Shown: positions 1 through 5,133 of the stretch, piece by piece
Position numbering within the stretch: position 1 is the first letter of the stretch
How the letters are laid out: each line of letters opens with the position of its first letter
Origin: Nitrospira sp.
GTDB lineage: Bacteria; Nitrospirota; Nitrospiria; Nitrospirales; Nitrospiraceae
Direction: 5' to 3'
NCBI GenBank assembly: GCA_029858925.1
Contig: JAOUEB010000139.1
Location: forward strand, 1-5,133
DNA length: 5,133 nucleotides
Translations under genes and position numbers: made by a program
Notes under the pieces: model-generated
The model's database searches: none
What the model saw: only the letters and a program-made list of their open reading frames with translations
Told to the model about the DNA's origin: nothing

Positions 1-805
1 GTCTGAACGGTTCCACCGCGCCGGTGATCCCTCTGAATCGACGCAGCACTTCGACCGGGATCAGGCCAAGCTCTTCATGAAACTGTCGAGCTAGCGACTT
101 AGTGTTCGGCGGGTAGGCCAGGGTGGAGGCCGCTCCTTCGACCGGGCCGAAGCAGCCGTAGCAATCACGTCCCATGGAAGGACAGATCGCGCCGCAGCCG
201 GTCCTGGTGACCGGTCCCAAACAAGGGATGCCTTTGGCAACCATCACACAGACATTGCCGCGTCGCTTGCACTCCATACAGACACTGTCCGCGGAAAGTC
301 TGGGCCGAACCCCGGCCAGTAGATCCGTGATAACCCGCAACAATTGGCCCTTATCGATCGGACACCCCCACAGCTCGAAATCGACGCGCACGTGTTCGGA
401 AATCGGCGTGGACGTGCCGAGACTCTGGATATACTGCGGGCTGGGATAGACTGCGCGCTTGAACGCTTCGACATCGGCCCAGTTGCGCAAGGCTTGGATC
501 CCGCCGGCCGTCGCACAGGCGCCGATCGTGATCAGCGTGACGGCCTGTTCACGCAGAGCTCGAATCCTGGCAGCATCGTCCGGCGTCGTAATGGAACCTT
601 CCACTAACGCGATATCGTAGGGGCCGGGCTTCATGTCGCTGGAGGCTTCAGGAAAATAGGCAAGGTCCAACGCCTGCCCCAGAGCGAGGAGGTCATCTTC
701 CAGATTCAAAATACTGAGCTGGCAGCCGTCACAGGAGGCAAATTTGAAAACGCCCAACTTCGGTCTGCTGGCCTGCTCAGATCGTGAAATTACTTGGTCC
801 ATCAT
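1..805 (-). CDS. hydD: [NiFe]-hydrogenase small (delta) subunit, group 3b-like, 3' end outside the window
   Basis: Small, electron-relaying subunit of a cytosolic NAD(P)-linked [NiFe]-hydrogenase; it passes electrons between the NiFe site in the absent large subunit and the flavin subunit encoded just upstream. The 268 visible residues carry twelve cysteines that fit three [4Fe-4S] clusters. C25 and C28 (CDGCQ), C97 (IGACAT) and C148 (WGCP) are the proximal set. C176, C179, C186, C195, C204, C208, C215 and C218 serve the other two. EGSITT near residue 69 is also typical. There is no Tat signal, as expected for a soluble group 3 enzyme. Related delta subunits are about 260 residues, so only a short tail should be missing. 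The start is one of two adjacent ATGs (805 or 802), after an in-frame TAG; neither has a clear Shine-Dalgarno. The symbol follows Pyrococcus sulfhydrogenase naming. Related NuoB-like subunits of other complexes are possible, but the gamma and beta neighbours favour hydrogenase. Confidence 0.88.
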   Translation of the reverse strand, partial: MMDQVISRSEQASRPKLGVFKFASCDGCQLSILNLEDDLLALGQALDLAYFPEASSDMKPGPYDIALVEGSITTPDDAARIRALREQAVTLITIGACATAGGIQALRNWADVEAFKRAVYPSPQYIQSLGTSTPISEHVRVDFELWGCPIDKGQLLRVITDLLAGVRPRLSADSVCMECKRRGNVCVMVAKGIPCLGPVTRTGCGAICPSMGRDCYGCFGPVEGAASTLAYPPNTKSLARQFHEELGLIPVEVLRRFRGITGAVEPFR

Positions 806-925
806 CGCGCTTTCTGACCGTGGCTATCAGCTGTCAGCCTTCAGTCTTCCGGAAAACACAACCGGCTCTCATCTTCAGGCCAAAGACCAAACGCTGAATG
901 CTGGACGCTGATTGCTGATAGCCTT
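806..925. other. Intergenic gap between gamma and delta genes
   Basis: These 120 bases are the only sizeable non-coding stretch in the window. They hold the heptamer inverted repeat described separately (822-923). Between its arms is about 50 bases of unremarkable sequence, including a weak 4-bp CCGG/CCGG pairing at 849-866. I see no convincing promoter, and no T-run that would make a rho-independent terminator. The gap departs from the tight packing of the other genes. Confidence 0.7.
822..923. repeat. Imperfect inverted repeat made of 7-bp units (REP/MITE-like)
   Basis: The outer arms are exact reverse complements: GGCTATCAGC at 822-831 and GCTGATAGCC at 914-923. Inside them CAGCCTTCAG (835-844) pairs with CTGAATGCTG (894-903) at 9 of 10 positions. 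Each arm is a tandem of heptamers. The right arm reads GCTGAAT, GCTGGAC, GCTGATT, GCTGATA from 893 to 920. The left arm reads TATCAGC, TGTCAGC, CTTCAGT from 825 to 845. The right arm has one extra unit, so the pairing has a 7-nt bulge. The transcript could fold into a long stem with a loop of about 50 nt. The arrangement resembles dispersed heptamer palindromes I recall from Nitrospira and similar genomes, which is unverified here. It ends 2 bases from the gamma stop codon. Confidence 0.75.
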
Positions 926-1804
926 CTACACCCCTACCCGTCCAAGCCACTGCGCCACTCGGTCATAGCGCATGACCGGCCCGTCTTTGCACAGAAAGTA
1001 CGGCCCCATCTGGCAATGTCCGCAGAGGCCGATCCCGCATTCCATATGCCGTTCGAGCGAGACATAGATCGAGGTTGCCGGAATGCCTCGACCGATGAGG
1101 ATCGGCGCGCCCAACCGCATCATGATTTCCGGTCCGCACATCAGCGCCACGGTGCGTGCTGGATCCACCACCACCTGCTCGAACAGTTCCGTCACCACGC
1201 CGACGTGGTAGTGCCATGTCTTGTCCGGCTGGTCGCTGGTCAACAAGACTTCGGTATTCGGATGCTTCCGCCATGTCTCAAACCGTTGGCGAAAGAGAAG
1301 GTCTTCCGGCGTCTTGATTCCATGGAGAATCTTGACGGAGCCGTAGTGATTGCGCCGTCTGAAAATATATTCGATGGCCCCCACCACCGGAGCGCAACCC
1401 AGGCCGCCGGTGACAATGATGACATCGCGTCCGCGCGCGTCTTCCAGCGGCCAGCCTTGTCCGAAGGGACCGCGGATCCCCAGGGACTCGCCGACCTGCA
1501 GCCGCGCGATGGCGGAGGTCACTCGCCCCACGGCTCTGATGGTGTGGTCCAGAAACTCCGGCTCATCCGGGTCTGACACGATCGAAATCGCCACTTCGCC
1601 GACCCCAAACAGATAGACCATATTGAATTGGCCGGCGGCGAACCGATAGCGTCGCCGTGCGTCCTCCCCGTCGAGCCTCAACCGGTAGGTGTGGATATCG
1701 TCGGTTTCTCGAACCTTGTCGATGATGGTTGCCGGATGAACGAGATACGGGTTGGTCTCGGAATTCCCGTGGACCTGCGACGAAGGCATCATCCTGGCCC
1801 CCAT
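926..1804 (-). CDS. hydG: FAD/NAD(P)-binding [2Fe-2S] reductase, hydrogenase gamma subunit
   Basis: Diaphorase-like subunit of a soluble [NiFe]-hydrogenase, moving electrons between pyridine nucleotide and the iron-sulfur chain through FAD. It has 292 residues. The ferredoxin-reductase-like FAD domain is about 22-125, with FAAGQFNMVYLFGVGEVAIS at 55-74. The NAD(P) domain is about 126-240, with the nucleotide loop VTGGLGCAPVVGA at 131-143 and CGPEIMM at 223-229. A C-terminal [2Fe-2S] site uses C256, C261, C264 and C272 (ECGIGLCGHC). The length fits HydG-type and PyrK/AsrB-like relatives. ATG 1804 lies 16 nt after the pntB stop with only a weak Shine-Dalgarno. ATG 1792 or 1789 (residues 5 and 6), just after a purine-rich GGGGGCCAGG, is equally plausible. 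Sequence alone does not fix NADP(H) against NAD(H) preference; group 3b enzymes usually prefer NADP(H). AsrB is the main alternative, but the small subunit next door supports hydrogenase. Confidence 0.88.
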   Translation of the reverse strand: MGARMMPSSQVHGNSETNPYLVHPATIIDKVRETDDIHTYRLRLDGEDARRRYRFAAGQFNMVYLFGVGEVAISIVSDPDEPEFLDHTIRAVGRVTSAIARLQVGESLGIRGPFGQGWPLEDARGRDVIIVTGGLGCAPVVGAIEYIFRRRNHYGSVKILHGIKTPEDLLFRQRFETWRKHPNTEVLLTSDQPDKTWHYHVGVVTELFEQVVVDPARTVALMCGPEIMMRLGAPILIGRGIPATSIYVSLERHMECGIGLCGHCQMGPYFLCKDGPVMRYDRVAQWLGRVGV

Positions 1805-1820
1805 TGTGCCGAACCTGGTT

Positions 1821-3212
1821 TCATGGACCTTCCTTCAATGCTTTCAGCAGCGCTTGCACCATCTCCCGGCCATCGCCGAACAGCATGATCGTCTTGTCGG
1901 CGGCGAACAGCGGATTGGGAATCCCCGCGAAGCCTGGGCTCAGGCTCCGTTTGATCACCACGACCGCCTGGGCCTTGTCCACATCAAGAATCGGCATGCC
2001 CGCGATGGGACAGGTCCGATCCGTCCTTGCCAGTGGATTGACCACGTCGTTCGCGCCGATGACGAGCACCACATCCGTCTGCTCGAACGTCGGATTACTG
2101 TCGTCAAGGTCTTTCAACAGTTCGTACGGAATATTCGCTTCCGCGAGCAGTACGTTCATGTGCCCCGGCATGCGGCCAGCCACCGGATGGATCGCGAATT
2201 CGACCTCGATGTCTCGCGAATGCAACAACTCGGTGAGATGCGCCACGCTGTGCTGGGCTTGGGAGACAGCCATCCCATAACCAGGCACGATCACCACCCG
2301 GCGCGCGGCGGCGAACAGCAAGGCCACTTCTTCGGGGGAACCGGCCTTGACTCTACCCGCGTAAAGATCCTCATCCCCCCGGCCTGTCCCCGCGGGGGGA
2401 GCGATTCCCGTCATGACATCCACAAGCGACCGGTTCATAGCCCGACACATGATTTGCGTGAGGATGAACCCCGATGCGCCAACCAACGACCCGGCAATGA
2501 TCAGAATGTTGTTGTTGAGCGCAAACCCGGTCGTGGCAGCGGCCAGCCCGGAGCAGGAATTCAACAACGCAATGACGACCGGCATATCGGCCCCACCGAC
2601 CGGCAGCACGAGCAACAGACCAAGCAGCGACGAGACCGCCACGACGAGCCAGTAGGCGGCATGAGGTTCCGGTGTCAGCACGAGCCAGAGACCGAGGCCG
2701 AACGCGACAGCCGCCAGCCCGGCTGTGAGGACGCCCCGGCCGGGAAACCGGAGGGAGCGATCTGTCACGAGTTCCTGCAACTTGGCGAAGGCCACAAGGC
2801 TCCCCGAGAACGTCACCGCACCGATCACGCCGGAGGCCACCGCGGCCACGGTGAACTGGCTGAGCGCCGGAACAACCGCGTTCTGGCGCTCCAACAACCC
2901 GGCTCCGGCCACAAAGACCGAGGCGCCCCCGCCGAACCCGTTCAGCAGGGCCACCATCTGCGGCATGGCCGTCATGTGGATCTTCAGCGCCAGCGCTGCG
3001 CCGAGGACCGCTCCAATCCCCATCCCCACCACAACCGTCTGGAAACCAAGAATACGCCGGTCGAGCAGCGTCAGCGCGACGGCAAGCAGCATCCCAAGCG
3101 AGCCCAGCAGATTCCCGCGCTGCGCCGTGCGCGGATGCGCGAGCCCTTTGAGGCCCACCACAAAGAGGGCCGAGGCGCCCAGGTATCCAAGATTGATAAC
3201 GGCGGCGTTCAT
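1821..3212 (-). CDS. pntB: NAD(P)+ transhydrogenase, beta subunit
   Basis: Beta subunit of the membrane transhydrogenase: it forms most of the proton path (domain II) and binds NADP(H) (domain III). It has 463 residues, close to the 462 of E. coli PntB. Residues 1-265 are a series of hydrophobic helices that include MPQMVALLNGFGGGAS (83-98) and GADMPVVIALLNSCSG (207-222); the latter holds D209 and N218, matching E. coli D213 and N222. Residues 266-290 form a Gly/Pro/charged linker. Domain III follows, with IVPGYGMAVSQAQ (308-320), HPVAGRMPGHMN (342-353), GANDVVNP (387-394), ILDVDKA (408-414) and KRSLSPGFAG (421-430). The ATG at 3212 overlaps the pntAB stop (ATGA), indicating coupling; the open frame continues upstream to 3332 without homology to the family. 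Asn replaces the E. coli proton-path His91. Domain order and motifs make the assignment essentially certain. Confidence 0.97.
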   Translation of the reverse strand: MNAAVINLGYLGASALFVVGLKGLAHPRTAQRGNLLGSLGMLLAVALTLLDRRILGFQTVVVGMGIGAVLGAALALKIHMTAMPQMVALLNGFGGGASVFVAGAGLLERQNAVVPALSQFTVAAVASGVIGAVTFSGSLVAFAKLQELVTDRSLRFPGRGVLTAGLAAVAFGLGLWLVLTPEPHAAYWLVVAVSSLLGLLLVLPVGGADMPVVIALLNSCSGLAAATTGFALNNNILIIAGSLVGASGFILTQIMCRAMNRSLVDVMTGIAPPAGTGRGDEDLYAGRVKAGSPEEVALLFAAARRVVIVPGYGMAVSQAQHSVAHLTELLHSRDIEVEFAIHPVAGRMPGHMNVLLAEANIPYELLKDLDDSNPTFEQTDVVLVIGANDVVNPLARTDRTCPIAGMPILDVDKAQAVVVIKRSLSPGFAGIPNPLFAADKTIMLFGDGREMVQALLKALKEGP

Positions 3213-3502
3213 GGCTCCATCTTCGGGCGTTGTCGGAACATCGCAAGCATCCGATGCGTCACAAGAAACCCGCCCACCACGTTGATCGTGGCGAACACAA
3301 CGGCGACAAACCCCAGTGCGCTCAAGAGCCAATCCCGCTCGGACCCGGCAGCCAGCAGAGCACCCACCAGCGTGATGCCGGAGATTGCATTGGCGCCGGA
3401 CATCAGCGGGGTATGGAGCGTGGGCGGCACCTTCGTGATGATTTCGAATCCGGCAAACAGCGCCAGCACGAAAATCGTCAGCCCAAGCACAGCGGTTTCC
3501 AT
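3209..3502 (-). CDS. pntAB: NAD(P)+ transhydrogenase, alpha-2 (small membrane) subunit
   Basis: Membrane piece of the alpha chain, encoded separately as in Rhodospirillum rubrum and Thermus rather than fused to the NAD domain as in E. coli. It has 97 residues and three predicted membrane helices at about 3-21, 37-52 and 58-82. The family stretch KVPPTLHTPLMSGANAISGI runs from 24 to 43 and GGFLVTHRML from 77 to 86. It joins PntB helices to make the proton channel. The ATG at 3502 is chosen because it follows a strong ribosome binding site by 5 nt and matches the family start; the open frame reaches 3559, which would add 19 unrelated residues and overlap pntAA. It starts 19 nt after the pntAA stop and overlaps pntB by 4 nt. 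Confidence 0.95.
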   Translation of the reverse strand: METAVLGLTIFVLALFAGFEIITKVPPTLHTPLMSGANAISGITLVGALLAAGSERDWLLSALGFVAVVFATINVVGGFLVTHRMLAMFRQRPKMEP

Positions 3503-3507
3503 CAAAT

Positions 3508-3515
3508 CTCCTTCC
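3508..3515 (-). promoter_or_regulatory. Ribosome binding site of pntAB
   Basis: On the minus strand the sequence GGAAGGAG lies 5 nt before ATG 3502, an almost ideal Shine-Dalgarno. It is the strongest in the window and decides the pntAB start. It occupies the 19-nt gap after pntAA, so the small membrane subunit can be translated independently of pntAA. Confidence 0.8.
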
Positions 3516-3521
3516 GTACGA

Positions 3522-4700
3522 TCATTGAGTTTCGCCGCCAGCAAGCAGCGCCTGCACACGAGGGTGCACCACCACTCCGCCTTGCGTCACCAAGATTTCG
3601 CGGGTGATCTCATCCTCCACATCCACGCACAAGGAGTCGTCTTTCCACAGGTGGAGGAGAACATTGGCGAGGTTCCTTCCATACATCTGGCTCGCGTGAG
3701 TCGGCACAGTACTGGGCAAGTTGGTCGGCCCCAGGATCACGACCCCATGATGCCGCACGATCTCATTCGGACGGGTCAGCTCGCAGTTGCCTCCCCGATC
3801 GGCCGTCGCATCCACAATGACCGAGCCTCGCGCCATACGCGCCACCAGGTCGCCCGAAATCAAGAGCGGCGCCGGCCGACCCGGCACCGCCGCCGTGGTG
3901 ATCACGACATCGCTCGCCGCGACAACAGGCGCCAAGCATTCACGCTGCCGCTGGAAGATATCCTCGCTTAATACTTTGGCATAGCCGCCCGCATCTTCGG
4001 CGTCGGTCGTCTCGACCGGAATCGCGACGGCCTTGGCTCCCAGACTCTGAATCTGCTCCCGCGCCGCCGCGCGCACATCATACGCCGACACCGCCGCCCC
4101 CAAGCGCCGCGCCGTGGCGATCGCCTGTAACCCCGCGACCCCGGCGCCGATCACCAATACACGCGCGGGCGGAATCGTTCCCGCCGCCGTCGTCAACATC
4201 GGAAACAGCCTCGGCAACTCGACCGCGGCTAAGAGCACCGCTTTGTAGCCGGCAATGGTGGCGAGGGAAGACAGTACGTCCATATTCTGCGCGCGGGCAA
4301 TCCGAGGCACCAACTCCATGGCGAACGACGACACACCGCGTGTTGCCAACTCCTTCGACGCCTGTGGCCGTCCTAACGGATCTGCCAATCCGATGACGGT
4401 GTGCTGGGGTCCGAGCAATGGGATGTCATCGCAACCCTTGTCGGGGTTCGCGCCCAAAGTCCTGACTTGAAGCAGCACCTGCGCGGACGAAAACAGCGTG
4501 GCCCTGTCCCTCGCAAGCTGTGCGCCGTTCACCAGATAGGCTTCGTTCCTGAAACCAGCAGCCAGACCGGCGTCAGGTTCCACCAGTACGTGCAAACCCA
4601 CCTTCGTGAGCAGCGGCACGTGCGACGGTGCGAGCGCAACCATCGTTTCACCCGGATAGGTCTCCTTCGGCACCCCCACAATGGTCCGTTTCAGATCCAT
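3522..4700 (-). CDS. pntAA: NAD(P)+ transhydrogenase, alpha-1 (NAD(H)-binding) subunit
   Basis: Soluble domain I subunit that binds NAD(H) on the cytoplasmic side and exchanges hydride with NADP(H) on PntB. It has 392 residues, near the 384 of R. rubrum PntAA. The N-terminal motif VGVPKETYPGE is at 8-18. The conserved loop AMELVPRIARAQNMD (127-141) holds R133, Q138 and D141, spaced as R127, Q132 and D135 of the R. rubrum enzyme. The Rossmann fold has VIGAGVAGLQA at 183-193 followed by YDVR at 207-210, whose D208 is the expected NAD-ribose acidic residue. VDATADRGGNCELT (296-309) and GPTNLPSTVPTHASQMYGRN (324-343) complete the family pattern. The ATG at 4700 shares one base with the stop of the iron-sulfur gene (TGATG). 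A GTG at 4703, giving a 4-nt overlap, is an alternative start. The motifs separate it from alanine dehydrogenase, which lacks the pntAB/pntB context. Confidence 0.96.
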   Translation of the reverse strand: MDLKRTIVGVPKETYPGETMVALAPSHVPLLTKVGLHVLVEPDAGLAAGFRNEAYLVNGAQLARDRATLFSSAQVLLQVRTLGANPDKGCDDIPLLGPQHTVIGLADPLGRPQASKELATRGVSSFAMELVPRIARAQNMDVLSSLATIAGYKAVLLAAVELPRLFPMLTTAAGTIPPARVLVIGAGVAGLQAIATARRLGAAVSAYDVRAAAREQIQSLGAKAVAIPVETTDAEDAGGYAKVLSEDIFQRQRECLAPVVAASDVVITTAAVPGRPAPLLISGDLVARMARGSVIVDATADRGGNCELTRPNEIVRHHGVVILGPTNLPSTVPTHASQMYGRNLANVLLHLWKDDSLCVDVEDEITREILVTQGGVVVHPRVQALLAGGETQ

Positions 4701-5133
4701 CACGATGGATGCAACTTTCCGGGACCGCGTGATCCGCGATTCAGCAAGGCCGGCAGCTCCTCGGTCAGATCGATTCCCACCGGACACCAGGTGATGCACC
4801 GGCCGCAGCCGACGCAGCCGGATGTCCCGAATTGGTCGATCCACGACGCAAGCTTATGTGTCAGCCACATGCGGTACCGATCTTTGATGGTCGGGCGGAT
4901 ATTCTTGCCGTGAATGTATCCGTGTTCCTGCGTGAAACAGGAATCCCACAATCTGGTGTGCTCCGCGCGCTGTCCGGTGAGATCGGGAGTCTCCTCGACC
5001 GTGTGACAAAAGCAAGTTGGGCAGACCATCGTACAGTTCGCGCAGGCCAGGCAACGTGCCGCTACGTCATCCCACCGAGCGTGCTCCTGCGCCTCATACA
5101 ACGCCCCTGGCAGTTCGGAGGTGTCGAGGCGTC
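4700..5133 (-). CDS. hydB: Two-[4Fe-4S] iron-sulfur protein, hydrogenase beta subunit, C-terminal part only
   Basis: C-terminal 143 residues of a soluble ferredoxin-like subunit that carries electrons in group 3b hydrogenases; the N-terminal part lies beyond the right edge. Two clusters are visible: CLACANCTMVCP (C27, C30, C33, C37 of the visible part), followed by extra cysteines in PTCFC (C40, C42), and CVGCGRCITWCP (C106, C109, C112, C116). Between them is WDSCFTQEH and then YRMWLTHKLASWIDQFGTSG, which I recall as typical of hydrogenase/AsrA-type beta subunits. No membrane segment is seen. Coding continues without a stop to base 5133; a TTG at 5101 in the same frame is not a real start. 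Its stop overlaps the pntAA start by one base, so the transhydrogenase genes appear to be translated from the same message. AsrA (sulfite reductase) is the closest alternative; the linked delta subunit favours hydrogenase. Confidence 0.85.
   Translation of the reverse strand, partial: RLDTSELPGALYEAQEHARWDDVAARCLACANCTMVCPTCFCHTVEETPDLTGQRAEHTRLWDSCFTQEHGYIHGKNIRPTIKDRYRMWLTHKLASWIDQFGTSGCVGCGRCITWCPVGIDLTEELPALLNRGSRGPGKLHPS

Noticed and set aside
849..866. CCGG-loop-CCGG as a terminator between gamma and delta
   Set aside because: Only a 4-bp stem and no following T-run on either strand; far too weak for a rho-independent terminator.
1016..1576. A 186-codon plus-strand open frame across the gamma gene
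   Set aside because: Antisense shadow of the FAD/NAD(P) reductase; low-complexity, His/Arg-rich product without family motifs.
2371..3246. A 291-codon minus-strand open frame overlapping pntB in another frame
   Set aside because: Out-of-frame reading of pntB; the product is Arg/Gly/Ala-rich and matches nothing I know, while the pntB frame has all the family motifs.
3213..3332. N-terminal extension of pntB to 3332
   Set aside because: The extra 40 residues overlap pntAB, have no PntB similarity, and the ATG at 3212 forms the usual 4-nt overlap with the pntAB stop.
1752..3971. A 739-codon open frame on the plus strand
   Set aside because: It is antisense to pntB, pntAB and pntAA, which match known families along their full length. 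Its product is rich in Arg, His, Gln and Pro with no recognisable domain, typical of the antisense shadow of GC-rich genes.
4701..4844. N-terminal extension of pntAA to 4844
   Set aside because: It would overlap the conserved second [4Fe-4S] motif of the iron-sulfur gene. The PntAA family begins near ATG 4700.
5099..5101. TTG as the start of the iron-sulfur protein
   Set aside because: The frame stays open to the window edge and the upstream residues (DTSELPGAL) look like a continuation of the protein; the family is much longer at its N-terminus.

Overview
The window is a single minus-strand gene block, read from base 5133 towards base 1. It combines the electron-transfer subunits of a cytosolic group 3b-type [NiFe]-hydrogenase (sulfhydrogenase-like) with a complete three-gene proton-translocating NAD(P)+ transhydrogenase. 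There are no RNA genes, CRISPR arrays, transposases or clear terminators. DNA is moderately GC-rich. Hydrogenases of this type, the split-alpha transhydrogenase and the GCTGATA-type heptamer repeats would fit a Nitrospira-like bacterium (Nitrospirota, possibly a comammox type). That placement is a tentative inference from recall; no marker gene is present.

Layout in transcription order: 5133-4700, C-terminal part of a protein with two [4Fe-4S] clusters (hydrogenase beta subunit, 5' end outside the window); 4700-3522, pntAA (soluble NAD(H)-binding alpha-1); 3502-3209, pntAB (small membrane alpha-2); 3212-1821, pntB (membrane plus NADP(H)-binding beta); 1804-926, FAD/NAD(P)/[2Fe-2S] reductase (hydrogenase gamma); 925-806, a non-coding gap holding an inverted repeat built of 7-bp units; 805 to beyond 1, hydrogenase small subunit (delta), almost complete. 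The catalytic large subunit (alpha) is not in the window and would be expected just beyond base 1.

The first five genes are tightly packed: a 1-nt overlap, a 19-nt gap carrying a strong ribosome binding site, a 4-nt overlap and a 16-nt gap. They look co-transcribed and partly translationally coupled. Only the gamma-delta junction is loosened, by the repeat.

The main point of interest is the arrangement. The canonical beta-gamma-delta-alpha order is kept, but an intact pnt operon sits between beta and gamma. The simplest reading is a metabolic module. The hydrogenase exchanges electrons between H2 and pyridine nucleotide (NADP(H) preferred in the characterised family), and the transhydrogenase moves hydride between NADP(H) and NAD(H) at the expense of, or generating, the proton gradient. 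This would link H2, NADPH, NADH and proton-motive force in one transcription unit.
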